This document shows, in pieces, positions 32,870-45,134 of a DNA stretch of 64,000 nt. The stretch's first letter is position 1. The number at the start of each line of letters is the position of its first letter. The position numbers and the translations under genes are program-made. Under the pieces are notes generated by a model. It did not search any database and had not been told where the DNA came from. It saw nothing but the letters and a program-made list of their open reading frames with translations. Origin of the DNA: Aspidiotus rigidus (Eukaryota > Arthropoda > Insecta > Hemiptera > Diaspididae); NCBI GenBank assembly GCA_035079385.1, contig JAVHKY010000001.1, positions 7,441,501 to 7,505,500 of the forward strand. Direction: 5' to 3'.

Positions 32870-33140
32870 CAAGCTAATATACAACGAGATTTCTCGCACA
32901 TTTACCCGGCCTAATTGAATCAGGGGGACTCATCAATCTCTCGCCGCGAGACCACGACAAAAAACAAGCTTTTTAGTAACATTCCCTTTCTTGTCTCAAA
33001 CAGCGAGAATTTCCGCATATTTGCCCACCGGAGGGGCCATAGTCGACCTTTCTAGGGAGTCTATAATAGAAAACGAGCTCCCAGATATAATTTCCTTCAT
33101 GCCTGAAACGACGAGAATGGCCGTAAGTTTGACCTGCTCT
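32870..33140 (+). repeat. ~110-bp diverged satellite, site 1 (about 2.5 units)
   Basis: Unit starts near 32885 (GAGATTTCTCGCACATTTACCC), 33005 (GAGAATTTCCGCATATTTGC) and 33111 (GAGAATGGCCGTAAGTTTGACC). Each is followed by GGGG(A/C)..AT(A/C)(A/G)TC(A/G)A(T/C)CT(C/T)TC text. The same unit is tandem at 45540-46080. An HCM element begins directly after it at 33149. Confidence 0.65.
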
Positions 33141-33148
33141 ATAAAAAA

Positions 33149-35050
33149 CGACGGCTTCCTTAACGAAGTTAAACGAGGAACGCAGGGAACCTGTTTTATG
33201 AGTCAAATAGGATTTGGTATTGAAAATTCAAGGAAGCCTAGACCTAGATAAAGCTAGTATAAAGAAGGCCTAGACGTAAAATAAGCCTAGTATAATGTAG
33301 TGTGAAAGTCCAAGTTTTTCTCAAATCTCGAGCTATTTATGATAGGAGGGAGACTTGGGGAAATTTGTCCCCTATCATATATAGCTCGAGAGTCAAAAGT
33401 TTTCCAAGTCCCTCTTCTATCATATATAGCTTCAGATTCGAAATTTTTTCTAAGTCCCTCTCCTATCATATATGGCGCGAGAGTCGAATTTTTTCTAAGT
33501 CCCCTCTCCTATCATATATGGCTCGAGGGTCGAAATTTTTAACAGGGAACCTAATTTATGGGGGGCTATTTGAGAAATCTGCCGTGCGCCGTCCGCCGTG
33601 CGCCGTGCGCCGTCCAGCGAAAAACTTAGACAAAATTTCGACCCTCGAGCCATAGATGATAGGAGAGGGACTTGGAAAAATTTCGACTCTCGAGCTATAT
33701 ATGATAGGAGGGGGACTTAGAAAAAATTTCGACTCTCGAGCTATAGCTGATAGGAGGGGGACTTAGAAAAAATTTCGACTCTCGAGCTATATATGATAGG
33801 AGAGGGACTTGGAAAAAATTTCGACTCTCGAGCTATAGATGATAGGAGGGGGGACTTAGGAAAAATTTGACTCTCGCGCCATATGTGATAGGAGAGGGAC
33901 TTGGAAAAAATTTCGACCCTCGAGCCATATATGATAGGAGAGGGACATGAAAAAATTTCGACTCTCGAGCTATATATGATAGGAGAGGGGACTTGGAAAA
34001 ATTTCGACTCTCGAGCCATATATGATAGGAGGGGGACTTGGAAAAATTTCCACTCTCGAGCCATATATGATAGGAGAGGGACTTGGAAAAATTTCGACTC
34101 TCGAGAATATATGATAGGAGGGGGACTTAGAAAAATTTTCGACTCTCGAGCTATAGATGATAGGAGGGGGGACTTAGGAAAAATTTGACTCTCGCGCCAT
34201 ATGTGATAGGAGAGGGACTTAGAAAAAATTTCGATCCTCGAGCCATATATGATAGGAGAGGGACATGAAAAAATTTCGACTCTCGAGCTATATATGAAAG
34301 GAGGGGGACTTGGAAAAATTTCCACTCTCGAGCTATATATGATAGGAGAGGGACTTAGAAAAATTTCGACTCTCGAGCTATAGATGATAGGAGGGGGGAC
34401 TTGGAAAGATTTCGACTCTCGAGCTATATATGATAGGAGGGGGGACTTGGAAAAATTTCGATTCTCGAGCTATATATGATAGGAGAGGGACTTGAAAAAA
34501 TTTCGACTCTCGAGCCATATATGATAGGAGAGGGACTTGGAAAAATTTCGACTCTCGAGAATATATGATAGGAGGGGGACTTAGAAAAAATTTCGACTCT
34601 CGAGCTATAGATGATAGGAGGGGGGACTTAGAAAAAATTCGACTCTCGCGCTATATATGATAGGAGAGGGACTTAGAAAAAATTTCTAATCTGAAGCTAT
34701 ATATGATAGAAGAGGGACTTGGAAAACTTTTGACTCTCGAGCTATATATGATAGGGGACAAATTTTCCCAAGTCTCCCTCCTATCATAAATAGCTCGAGA
34801 TTTGAGAAAAACTTGGACTTTCAAACTACATTATACTAGGCTTATTTTACGTCTAGGCCTTCTTTATACTAGCTTTATGTAGGTCTATGCTTCCTTGAAT
34901 TTTCAATACCAAATCCTATTTGACTCATAAAACAGGTTCCCTGCGTTCCTCGTTCAACTTCGTTAAGGAAGCCGTCGTTTTTCTAAGTTTTTCGCTGGAC
35001 GGCGCACGCCAGATTTCTCAAATAGCCCCCCATAAAACAGGTTCCCTGTT
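33149..35050 (-). mobile_element. HCM element, copy E (outer, interrupted)
   Basis: The minus-oriented copy starts CGACGGCTTCCTTAACGAAG at 33149 after ATAAAAAA. Its array is interrupted at 33540 by copy F and resumes at 34978 with CTAAGTTTTTCGCTGGACGG. It ends with the 5' hairpin AACAGGTTCCCTGTT at 35036-35050. Across the insertion the outer text is 'gtcgaaattttt' then 'ctaagtttttcgctgg', so the point of entry is a T-run inside the 45-bp monomer. Degenerate monomers continue for about 70 bp beyond 35050. Confidence 0.85.
33541..34977 (+). mobile_element. HCM element, copy F (inner, longest array)
   Basis: Begins AACAGGGAACCTAATTTATG (two changes weaken the 5' stem). Five GCCGTSC heptamers follow at about 33581-33616, then about 25 copies of the 45-bp monomer. 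The conserved 3' unit ends GGAAGCCGTCG at 34977. T-runs flank both sides (ATTTTT before, TTTTT after). Because 45 bp is 15 codons, frames stay open on both strands for up to 194 residues as 15-residue repeats; these are not credible proteins. Confidence 0.9.
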
Positions 35051-37870
35051 AATACGCCCCTTTCATATTATACCGCTCGGAGGTCAAAAGTTGAAATTTT
35101 CTCAAGTCCAACTCCTGTAGTATAATAAATTCGGAGAAAGACATGGGCCTCATCTTGGAAACACTACATGCAAATATTTTGAGATAATCTCACGTTCGAA
35201 ATCTCGAAATCTTGAAATATTTATGATGAAAATTAATAAAGAAGACTCAATATGCAGGCAGCTATCTTTCAAATTTTTTGTTTCCAGAATTACTAAAGTT
35301 ATTTTGAAGCATAACAGAAACCTCTGAATTGTCGCGTCATTCATCTTTCGTAGATCCGTTTAAGTTGAATAATACTGTCTCGCCTCGTTCTGAGTAAACA
35401 TTTTTCGCTTGGAAAAAAAAAAAAAATAATAATATTAGTAAGTATGTTTGCTCGCGGAGAGAAATCGTTTTAAACAGAGCACGGTTTGTAATGTTACGGC
35501 AAATAAGATCGGCAACTCTACTAACGTTGACTATTGTGGCGAACGCAGCGCACTCCTCTCTATTGTTTGTTGTTGATAACCAATAACAATTGCGTAACGA
35601 AGTGAAAAATTTATCTTTCAGATAAATTTCTGCATTGCTAATCAAACGATAAAAGATATGCGTTAAAATGTAACGAAATAAACATCAGAATTTCTTCAAT
35701 TTGATGGAATTACGCAGAACAGTTTAGAGTGCTGCTGATCTATCCGTGCAGTGCGATCTTGGGGTATACAAAATATGACCTACCCGTGTACAACGAGTCG
35801 CAACATGCACGTATTCCTAGTTATCACTAAGTACTGATCCTAAATTTAGCCACCTCCTAGGTCTCTACACCAAGGCTTTCTTTATAAGTACGTAGGCTGA
35901 ACCGAGGAATAGTGCGGAATTATCTTGTTCCAGCGTTGCGATTTCAAAATGATGCGATTGGAAGGTTCTAACGATCCATATAATAATCAATTAGTGAGTG
36001 CATAAGGATTCCCCTGTTGCATCCATGATGATGGGGTTTGCAGCAAAGCACATTTCATGTCCACAGACACTTTGCCCCGAGGTCTCTCATAAAGGAAATA
36101 TAAACTGAGAAAGACTGATTCTCTTTATTTATAATTGAGGAAGGATTGAAAGAAGGAGTTAGTTTTTTGGTCGCCGCTCAGTTAGTAAGGAACACGAAAA
36201 GTAAAGATGACCTCCATGACTTGAAAGCTGTATGATGAGAACACTGAAGTCGTCAACCAAATGGTGACCAAGGAATGATTATATCATCCTGCATGTGCTA
36301 TTCATTCATTACGATGAAATATCATAGGTTTTTAAAAGCTTATTAAATTTGATCCAGTTCTTTTCATCGCGAGAATATTTGCTATAATAAATATGATTGC
36401 ATTTTCTCGAGCGAATCGGCTAGTATTTTTCCATTCAATCGAGTTAAAAATTCTTACATCAAAATTCCGAATAAAATTGTGTAATTTGAGACATATTTAC
36501 CAGTCAAGGGGATTCGTTGATCACACACGACGTGAGGACGACATATGTAACTTACACACATGAAGAAGCAGACGTAATTCGACGTCAGTCAATACGCACA
36601 CGACTCGTTGTTGTCATAATTTCAGTTTCATCATAACATTTGAAAGTGTAAAATGAAATAAGGGCAGCGCATGACGTTCCTTTTGTTTGCATGCTTGCAT
36701 ATAATATGAGAATGGTGTTACAAGAAGGTTCAGAAAACAGAATGCACAAAAAAAAAAAAAAAAAAACAGAGAAGAAACAGAGAAGAAACAAGTGAATACA
36801 TAAACTTAGGAAAAAAAATGTTGTTGAACCTTATATATGCGATGAATGCTCGTACAGGAAGACATTCGTTTGAAGAAACGATGCGAGCAAAACGAATATT
36901 GGCTGTAATACGAAAATAAAAAGATGAACAGCAAATACATCGAATACTTTCTTGATTTTGCTAGTCTGAACAGTATAAGTGTAGGGTGAATATCACCATG
37001 TGCAGCGCATTAGATAGACGGAAAAGAGAGAGGCTTACTGAAATATCAGAATTCAATGAAAGATTGAAAGTTTTTTTTTTTTTTTTCGCTTCCTTCTCAC
37101 ACTATTCAATATAGTTTAGCCTTAATCGACTGATGATGTTTAGCATTATCTATTTCGGCTAGGATTACTTAGAAATTCGCATGTGTTTGAGAAAAAACTT
37201 GAACACGACATTTTTTACACAACCCAAGTTATCGGCGTTCGAGTGGTCGATTACGTATCAGTTTTTTTTGAGTACCTATCTCGAACATAATTGCGCCCAT
37301 TTCTCTCACATCGTTATCGTTCAGATTCTTATCTCAGTAATATAATTTATTTACGATGAATATAAAAGTTTAATATCCACATTCAGTTTAGATAACTCGC
37401 CTTTCAAAAATTACAGGCGATTAAACGTATTCCTATTTCTTAGAACTCATGGTCAATAATTTCACGATATTATCTTTTCAAGTGAAAAAAAAATTGTGAA
37501 TTTCTTGAAAATATTTTTGAAATGTCCTCATATGAAAGTTACCATCACTTGTGACATTGATGATCGTTCATTTCTGCATGCGTAATAATAATTATTAATT
37601 ATCATAATTTTTATACATTTTCGTCAGTTTTTCGAAAGTATGAACGTTTCAAGATTGAAAAGTAAAAATTTTTATCGCTATAACAATGCTGCTATCACGT
37701 CTTCAATATTTTATATTCCTGGTTTTAAAATATAAGCTTGACTACACTTAAAAAATCATAAGCCTACACTGTGCCTATTCTCTCGTAAATATCAGTTTTA
37801 CTTATGTTCGATATTACTACGATTTGTATTTCCAGAAGAAGGTGAAATTTCTATTGGACTTGGATTCTTT
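35051..37870. other. Gene-free stretch
   Basis: Degenerate monomer remnants to about 35125, an A-run near 35413 and another at 36749-36768. Small minus-strand frames at 35150-35645 and 36585-36791 carry hydrophobic or poly-F runs from A/T tracts and are not supported. No RNA gene seen. Confidence 0.5.
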
Positions 37871-37871
37871 G

Positions 37872-38065
37872 CCAAGAAACCTGTTTTATGGAAGTATTTT
37901 TTCGAAAAACGTCCGCCATCCGCCGTCCTTCTGGAAAATTGTGCTTACCAGGGGGGGGGGGGGCTGTAATTTCATCGAAAATAGCTTTAATACCACCCAA
38001 AAAATATCCTCTTTTCGCAGTCCATTACTCTCATCACTGTTATTTCAGAGACACGTAGTGTAGTA
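37872..38065 (+). mobile_element. HCM 5' end, old and degraded
   Basis: AAGAAACCTGTTTTATGGAAG followed by GTCCGCCATCCGCCGTCC and a G-run resembles the 5' end plus heptamers of the HCM family. The array and 3' end are not recognisable. Low certainty. Confidence 0.35.
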
Positions 38066-38286
38066 TATTTTATCTGCTTGCTCCATTTCGGAGGTTAACT
38101 AACTGACGGGCTCACTCAGTTCACGTAGGTCCTAGCCCCTCCATCATTCTTATCTTTTAAACTAGTACGAAGTATATGCCTAATAAATTGCGTTTTGGGC
38201 TTGCCAGTTGTCAGGCTCGTTCACTCCCCTGCTAACCCGATTAATTTCACTTTTATCGATAAATCGGAAGTCGATTCTGTAGATTG

Positions 38287-38796
38287 TATCAGGGAAGCTC
38301 TGAGATTGGGGCTGCTCAGAAAAATTTACACTTCCGAGCTGTATGCAAAAAACCGACCTTCGTGCTAATTATGATAGGCTTAAAAAAACTTTCAATAATC
38401 AAGAGTCAAATTTTTCCAAGTTCGTTTCATATCATATACGTAACTCAGTCACGTCGTAACTCTACTACTCGTAGAAAAAGTTTGCGGCTGTATGTCATAT
38501 ATAAGGTAGTAGAACGGTTGATGTTATCATTATCATCCGAGCTATCACACGTCAATAGCACACAATCGGAACTGTGAACTTTTTGTTGATTTAGTGTTCG
38601 CACTGCCGTCTCAGAAGTATTGTTGTATTTCTTGAGCTGCATTACGCTACACTTACATAACTATACATAATACCATGAAAGTTCAATTTTTTTCAAATAC
38701 AGGCATAGCTCGAGAGTTCGAATTTCTCAAGCCCCTCCGTTTTTCATAAAACAGGTCTCCTGCGCCCCCTCGTTCAACTCCGTTAAAGAACCCCCG
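38287..38796 (+). mobile_element. Old HCM-related element, subfamily with TGTATCAGGGAA start
   Basis: Starts TGTATCAGGGAAGCTC. Degenerate monomers (GAGTCAAATTTTTCCAAGTT, GCATAGCTCGAGAGTTCG) follow. The 3' end CATAAAACAGGTCTCCTGCG is followed by CTCGTTCAACTCCGTTAAAG at about 38796. It shares the altered start with the next element at 39004. The two open frames here are artefacts. Confidence 0.55.
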
Positions 38797-38888
38797 AGTT
38801 TTATTGATCAATATTGAAACGATTCTACCGATCATGTCAACTTCTATCCATCTCGACTAGGATGAAGTCGATTGACGCAATGAAATCG

Positions 38889-38911
38889 ACCAAGGTCATC
38901 GATGACGTTAT
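38889..38911 (+). promoter_or_regulatory. TCAAGGTCA-like half-site plus CRE, site 1
   Basis: ACCAAGGTCA followed by TCGATGACGTTA, spaced as in the other three sites (43154, 54868, 60471). The half-site type is bound by monomeric nuclear receptors of the FTZ-F1/ERR kind and TGACGT(C/T)A by CREB/ATF. Function here is unknown. Confidence 0.35.
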
Positions 38912-39003
38912 ACAACGCTCTTCGTACTCCTCGGAAAATTTTATGTCTCTTGTCCACCGTCCGGCAAAACGTGATCTACTCTAATCTGCACTGGTGAAAA
39001 ATT

Positions 39004-39470
39004 GTATCAGGGAATCTGTTTCATGGGAGAAGGGGGTCTTTTAGAAGATTTTGGCTTCCCATCCGGTGGAAACCAACCTACCCTTATAAAGGAGTTGGAC
39101 TTGAAAAAATTTTGAATATTCAACAATATAAGAGGGGAACTTCGAAAAATTGGAGGTGGGACTTTAAAAAATCTTACAATCGAACTACATGGGGGAGGGG
39201 AAGGACTTTGATTATATGGTAGGAGGGAGACTTGAAAAACATTCGAGCGTCAAAAGAGTTGGACTTCAAACAATTTTTTAATTTGAAGCTATGCAAGACA
39301 GGAAGGTACTAAAAAAATGTCGATTTTCGAACTATACGCAATAGGAAGGGTACTCACAAAATTTTATTTTTTGGTGACTCTAATTTTGAATTGAATTCTC
39401 AATATCGGAACCAATTCGCCTCATAGAACAGGTTCCTTGCGTTCCTCGTTCAACTTCGTTATAGTACGGC
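39004..39470 (+). mobile_element. Old HCM-related element
   Basis: Starts TGTATCAGGGAATCTGTTTC at 39004 and contains degraded monomers ('ggacttgaaaaaattttgaatattcaa'). It ends ATAGAACAGGTTCCTTGCGT then CTCGTTCAACTTCGTTATAG near 39470. The long inverted repeat begins within 30 bp of its end. Confidence 0.6.
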
Positions 39471-39497
39471 GGCTTGGTGCAAATTAGGAGATCAACC

Positions 39498-41425
39498 TTC
39501 ATTTCATGTTAAAATCATGAAATTTGAAACGAACATTTAGTATGCTTGAATAAAAAATTTGAGCTATGGCGCCACGGTCCAAACCGCATAGGGACCCCGT
39601 AATGACGGGTTGCCTAACTGGAAGTAGTTCTTGCATATAAATTACCGAAATAATCCTTTTGGTTCGCAATTTATGCGGATTCTTATGTAATTCGGACCGC
39701 CAAATTCGAAAAAAATTGTCAAAAAATTCTTCTGACATTTTAGGGGTGCTGAGGGGCTGAGAACCCCCGAAATAGGGGCAAAATTTAAGTGGCATATGTC
39801 AACATATTTTCACGCATATCCTTATGAAATTTTCTGTAGAATTTAAGAAAAATACCAAAGAATTCTTCCGATCGCCCAAAGGGCCAGGGGTCTTCCCCCC
39901 CCCCCATTGAGGAAAAAGTATTTATTTTTTTTGGAGAAATCTTGACGGGTTTCGAAGTGGAATTTAGTGCGATACCCAGGAAAAATGGTGAAAAAATTTA
40001 TGGGGCCCTCGGAGGGGGTTGAGAGGGGCAGAAACCCTGAAAAGTAATGAAAAAATTTTTGCATTTTTTTTTTCAAGTTCAACAAATTTTTCTGTAGAAT
40101 TGACTGTACAATTCGGACAAAATTCCTGGAGGTCTCTGAGAAGGGATAAAAAGACTCAAACCGCCAAAACTGAGAGTAAAAAAAAATGCGCCTTTGAGAA
40201 AATTCGAATGGATTTTTGTGTGAAATTTTCCGTAGAATTCAGAAAGAATCCTGAAAAAAACCACATGGCTCTTCGAGAGAGCTTGGAGGAACATATAAAC
40301 TTCTTCGGGAAAAGTTGTAAAATTGTAGAGTTACATTTTTATAACTCATGTAAACTACGTTTTTTGTTCGTTCGAAAGTGTCTCCATGCGCACTCATCAG
40401 TTTTTCTGATAGTTTCTACTTTTCATTTCGTCATTTCAATTTTCCGTCCTCTTCAAATTTGGCGCCCATTTTATATCAATATTTCGCTAATAGCAATATG
40501 TCGCGTATCAAAGAATAAATGCAACGTAGGCCCAAGATGAAAAGCGAAGCAATTCGACTCGCGTGCCTTGTTCGGCTCGTTCCGCTTGTCTTCGACTCGC
40601 TAGTTCGAACTTGTCGCTCAAAAAGTCATTTTTGCTGCAGTTTCATGACGTATCAACGAGAAAAAAATAAATTATGTAGACAAATTCGTCGCCAAAGTTC
40701 ATTGTACAGTTATAGAAGAAAATACGGTAAATTTCACAAAAGAATCCGTTTGGATTTTCTCAAAAACGTATATTTTTTACTTTGAGTTTTGGGGGTTTGA
40801 GTCCTGAGACCTCCAGGAATTTTGTCCGAATTCTACGGTCAATTCTACAAAAAAATTTGTTGAACTTGAAAAAAAAATGTTCGCATTTTCTCATTACTTT
40901 TCAGGGTTTCTGCCCCTCTCAACCCCCTCCGAAGGCCCCATGAATTTTTTCACTATTTTTCCCGGATTTCGCACTAAATTCTATTTCGAAACCCGTCAAG
41001 ATTTTTCCAAAAAACACCTAATTTTTTTTTCCTCAATTGGGAAGGGGGAAGACCCCTGGCTCATCGGGCGATCGGAAGAATTTTTTAGTATTTTTCTAAA
41101 TTTGCGTGAAAATATGTTGACATATACCACTTTAATTTTACCCCCATTTTGGGGGTCATCAGCCCCTCGGCACCCCTAAAATGTCAGAAGAATTTTTTGA
41201 CAATTTTTTTCGAATTTGGCGGTCCGAATTACATAAGAATCCACATGAATTGCGAACCAAGAGGATTATTTCGGTCATTTATATGCAAGAACTACTTCCA
41301 GTTAGGCAACCCGTCATTACGGGGCCCCTATGCGGTTTGGACCGTGGCGCCATGGCTCAAATTTTTCATTCAAGCATCCTAAAGGTTTGTTCCAAACTTC
41401 ATGATTTTAACAAGGAATGTAAGGT
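39498..41425. repeat. Long inverted repeat, ~700-750-bp arms, ~475-bp spacer
   Basis: The left arm (about 39498-40245) is repeated in reverse complement at about 40722-41425. For example ATGACGGGTTGCCTAACTGG at 39602 pairs with CCAGTTAGGCAACCCGTCAT at 41299, and CCTCGGAGGGGGTTGAGAGG at 40006 with the inverted text near 40920. The arms differ by scattered substitutions and small indels. Within each arm, text such as 'gggttgagaggggcagaaaccc' and 'gtagaatt.agaaaaat' recurs about every 130 bp, so the arms are themselves decayed tandem repeats. Open frames of 68-173 residues mirror one another and have no recognised domain. Confidence 0.8.
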
Positions 41426-42088
41426 CGAATTATCTACCTGCTGGACTATTAGAGGGAGCCGTCGTTCTTGAAAAATTCAGCCTCCCGTCGTCCGCCGTTT
41501 GACAAATTTAAACATTAAGCGTAAATAAAAACCGTGACACACCACAGAAGTTGAAATTTATCCTCCTCAGACACATAAGGTAGCCTTTTATGTACTTGTT
41601 TCCTACACTCCGACGTAATATATCGATTGTATCATTATATCCGTTTTATCGATCATATTGAATTGATTCTACCTATCATATTGACTTTTGATGAGTCGGT
41701 TATAATGACGTGATAGTAACGCCCTTTACCTGTATTTCTTAACTTAGTATAAACCCAGTATAAGCCTTTCACGCCTTGGGTTCTTAATGCAGATAGTATA
41801 AGCGTTTGCCTGATTTGTTACCAAACTTGTACTCAAACAAAAATTCAAGTTTCTATTTTCAAATAATTTTTGTAATTTTGTGGATTATATTTACATTTTA
41901 CCATCCCGTAAAGAAGCAAAAATAAAAATTTGCCCAAAACTTCCAAGAATTTTGTCAATTTTTCAATCTGAATTGTCTCATTTTGATAATATGACTACGT
42001 GTATGATAAGAAAAATGTAAACAAACGCCAAGTGTGAAAGGCTTATTCAGTATGTCAAGCTAACCAGCTAAGGGGCTCACTCTTGGCC
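41426..42088. other. Gene-free stretch with HCM-end scrap
   Basis: At 41455-41510, GGAGCCGTCGTTC and CCGTCGTCCGCCGTTTGAC resemble HCM 3' terminus and heptamers. The remainder is unassigned. Confidence 0.35.
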
Positions 42089-42096
42089 TTGGATAG

Positions 42097-42464
42097 ACGA
42101 GAGGATGTGCAAAGTACTATTCAAAAGCCTCCTCGTGCCTTATCAATTTGTTTCGTTCGCCGTATGCCATACTCGGAGTAAGAGTGATGCCGCGGGACTT
42201 TTTTGTATGTATCATTAGAAAATTAATTTTTCTCCAAATCAAAATTGATGAATAGATTTTTTACTCTCTCGCAACAAATCAAAACTTGCCGTTTTCCCGT
42301 ATAAAAACATACGTAATCACTCAAATATTTGCCTGCGCGCAGAAGGGAGGAGTGATTTTGTAGCGCGCTCTAGTGCAGGTTTAAATCCCAATGGCATACG
42401 GCGAACGAAACGAATTGATAAGGCACGAGGAGACTTTCGATTAATACTTCGCACATCCTCTTGT
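42097..42464. mobile_element. MITE with ~70-bp TIRs and 8-bp duplication TTGGATAG
   Basis: The left ACGAGAGGATGTGC and right (inverted) ACAAGAGGATGTGC begin TIRs that continue through CTCCTCGTGCCTTATCAATT and CGTTTCGTTCGCCGTATGCC for about 70 bp. TTGGATAG at 42089-42096 and 42465-42472 is a perfect duplication. An 8-bp duplication fits hAT or P, but the TIR does not start CA(G), so the superfamily is open. No coding capacity. Confidence 0.85.
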
Positions 42465-42799
42465 TTGGATAGGTTTAGTCTACGGTGTGTTGGGCTGAAT
42501 TGGTCGCTAGCTTACTAGCTCTGCTTGTTCACCTCCACTTCTTTTCCATTCTTAGCCTAGTATTAGAATAAGTTTACAATACTGTCTATTAGGCTGTTAA
42601 GTTCACTCATTCCGTTCGTTCGTCTGAAAAGCTAAGTATAGACTTAGTGTGAGCTTAAAATAGGTCTATACCGTCATACTTCGCCCCGTTTCCTCTCTTC
42701 CTGACCCTAGTTTATTACATATCAGGAGTATGTTGGGCTATGAAGCTGCCTCAAGTTTCGCCTAGTATATTCGAGGTTGACCTATAAAGTAGTAGTTGT

Positions 42800-43135
42800 A
42801 GAAATTTTTTCAAATCCCAAGCGAGAAGACCTTTTTTTGGCAACGGAAGTGGAACTTGGGACAGTTCCGCTCATCAAGCTGCTTATAAGGGGTGGAGACT
42901 CAGAAAAAATTAGACCTGCAAGCTATGTATGATAGCAGAGAGACTCAGTAAAAATTCAATCATAGAAGCATTGTTGGGCTCTGAAAATTTGGAATACCGA
43001 GCATTATACGACAGGAGCGGAACTCAGAAAAATTTCGATTTTTGGGGGCTCAAATTTTGAATTCTATCGTCATTATCGAAACCGAATTTGTGCAGTAGAA
43101 CAGCTCTTTCAACCTAGTCACAGAAACCTTCGTTT
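42800..43135 (+). mobile_element. Old HCM-related remnant
   Basis: Degraded monomers (AGCTATGTATGATAGCAGAG, GAACTCAGAAAAATTTCGAT) precede TTTTGAATTCTATCGTCATT and a weakened 3' end with AGAACAGCTCTTTCAACC. A CRE composite follows at 43154. Confidence 0.45.
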
Positions 43136-43153
43136 TCTTCAAGTTTCTAATTT

Positions 43154-43177
43154 AGGTCAAGGTCATTGATGACGTCT
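43154..43177 (+). promoter_or_regulatory. TCAAGGTCA half-site plus CRE, site 2
   Basis: AGGTCAAGGTCA followed by TTGATGACGTCT, about 20 bp past the 3' end of an old HCM copy. Confidence 0.4.
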
Positions 43178-45134
43178 AGTAACAGAATATGGAAAATCGT
43201 GACAGTTTTTCCGAGAGTAGTCCCCCTCTTTCAAGTATACAAAATGGCTATAGTATTAAAATATCGAATCTTCCACACAGGTTGGTACGTGTTATACTTT
43301 GATTAGGTTTAGTTACGTTCTTTGGAGCTACTCAATCAAATAAGTTCGCGGAAACATTTCTTTTGTTAGATTTTCTTCTATAATCAAAACTTATTTCTTC
43401 ATGAGAGGAAAAAGGTGCGATGCTAATTTTCTGTCAGCAGACGAATCATCGTTTGTTGTTCAGAATACCTTAGCTCATAAATGATAGATTTGCGAGTACA
43501 CAGTGTGTCATGTTTCACAAGACAAGTTAATTTCCGTTTTCAGATGTGTTATAAATATGGTCAAAAAGACCTCCGAAATCTTCGAGAAATGAAGTAGAAG
43601 GTGAACTAATGAGATTTCTTCCATCATTAAAATAACACATATAGAGTGAAAAGAATGATATAAGGTTAGAACGATGAATGAACGAGTGTATTATCACGCA
43701 TAGGCTTGTATTTTGGCGTTGAGTAAGTGAATATACGCTTATCAGACGTGCGCCAATAGATCTCGTTGAATAAATAGTATAACCAGAGGGAGGACAGAGA
43801 CGAATAACTTGAATATTACAGGATACAAGAAGCATATTAACGAGGATTAGGTTTAAGCATCGTGATACGCGAAAACAAGCCTTAATATTATTTTAATCTA
43901 CAGCAACTTGATTCATGAATGCGTTTGAGAAGAGTTGCCAAAACCGCGCGCGCGTTCCGCTGGGTAAAAAGCGAACAAGAAAAAGTTACGTTAACGTAAG
44001 GATGTGGATAGAGCGAAATCATTCTCGTATACTTGTGCACGTACGTCATATTCTTGAGAACACGCTTTCGGGATGTTTACGCCGAAAATTCCAGCAGGAT
44101 TCATTCGGAAAATATGAACTGGCGATGCATTCGTAGAAGTGGCGGAAAGAGTGAAAGGAAGACATTTTAACTTTCTTTTATTGTTCAACATTTTCGCGCC
44201 ATAACACTGCAGCTATTCTAAGTTAATGACACGATAAATTTGATGTTTGTGAGATCGTAAATTTTAGGAAAAAGAGTCGCTGACTTGGCCCGGCTACCGT
44301 TGGGTACTAAATGGAAATGAAAAATATTATTAAAAAAAAACAGTATCCGCACAAGAGGTTGAAGAAGAGATTTTTAAACACAGACTACAGTACGAAGGTA
44401 TCCGCATGTTTGAGTACTGTGAGGAAATAAGTGCTAGTTAAGACCGTGCTCTTGATTTGCATTTTACTGGCGGGAAATGATGACGAGTCGCGGCAGTAAA
44501 ATGACAAAAAAGAAAAGATATCGCGAAGAATTGCTGGTATAATTACGTCTTTTTAGACGCGATCTTTATAACGGAATATGGATCTTGTTTACATTAGGTA
44601 CCTGGAAAATTTACGACTATAAGTTCATTCTTTTTATCGCGTAATTGGTTAGAAAATATTTTCTTCGTAAATATTAGCGCCGCTACAACATCAATAACCG
44701 GAGGAATAAAATAAACTTTCATTCTTAAGAACACGAGGCGACTATTTAGTTTTCCAGTCATTTGATACGTCATGACGTAGGATCTTCAACAGAGGCAATA
44801 CTTCCAATAAAATACAATTTCATATTAAAAAAGAGTTGAGATGGTAATTGGAAAAAAGGGACGAGACGGACCAGCCTAGTTATGTTTTTAGAAGATTGGA
44901 TTAGAAGAGAAATGATGAATCACCTTCACTAAAGCAAAAAGTAAACCAAAATAGATGGTGCCCTCACAAGCCGATAAATCATGTCGACGGTCCATAGGCG
45001 GTTTATTAAAATCTACTCAAAAAAGACTGAAAATTCACAAATCTACCTATCTGAAACTTTTGAAAGGCATCTATTTTCCTTCTTCTCCCTTAAACAGCTG
45101 CTAATATTTTCGTGGTTATAGTGACTTTTTCAAA
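43178..45134. other. Gene-free stretch
   Basis: Only short overlapping frames (66-102 residues) without domains. No repeats shared with the rest of the window were noticed. Confidence 0.5.

Noticed and set aside
33741..34325. 194-residue open frame of 15-residue repeats as a repetitive protein gene
   Set aside because: It is the translation of the 45-bp satellite, equally open on the opposite strand, starts and ends with the array, and is interrupted in other copies.
39499..41471. Mirrored open frames (98, 96, 80, 100, 173 residues) as a duplicated gene family
   Set aside because: They are reflections of the long inverted repeat and its internal purine-rich repeats, with no consistent start, end or recognised motif.
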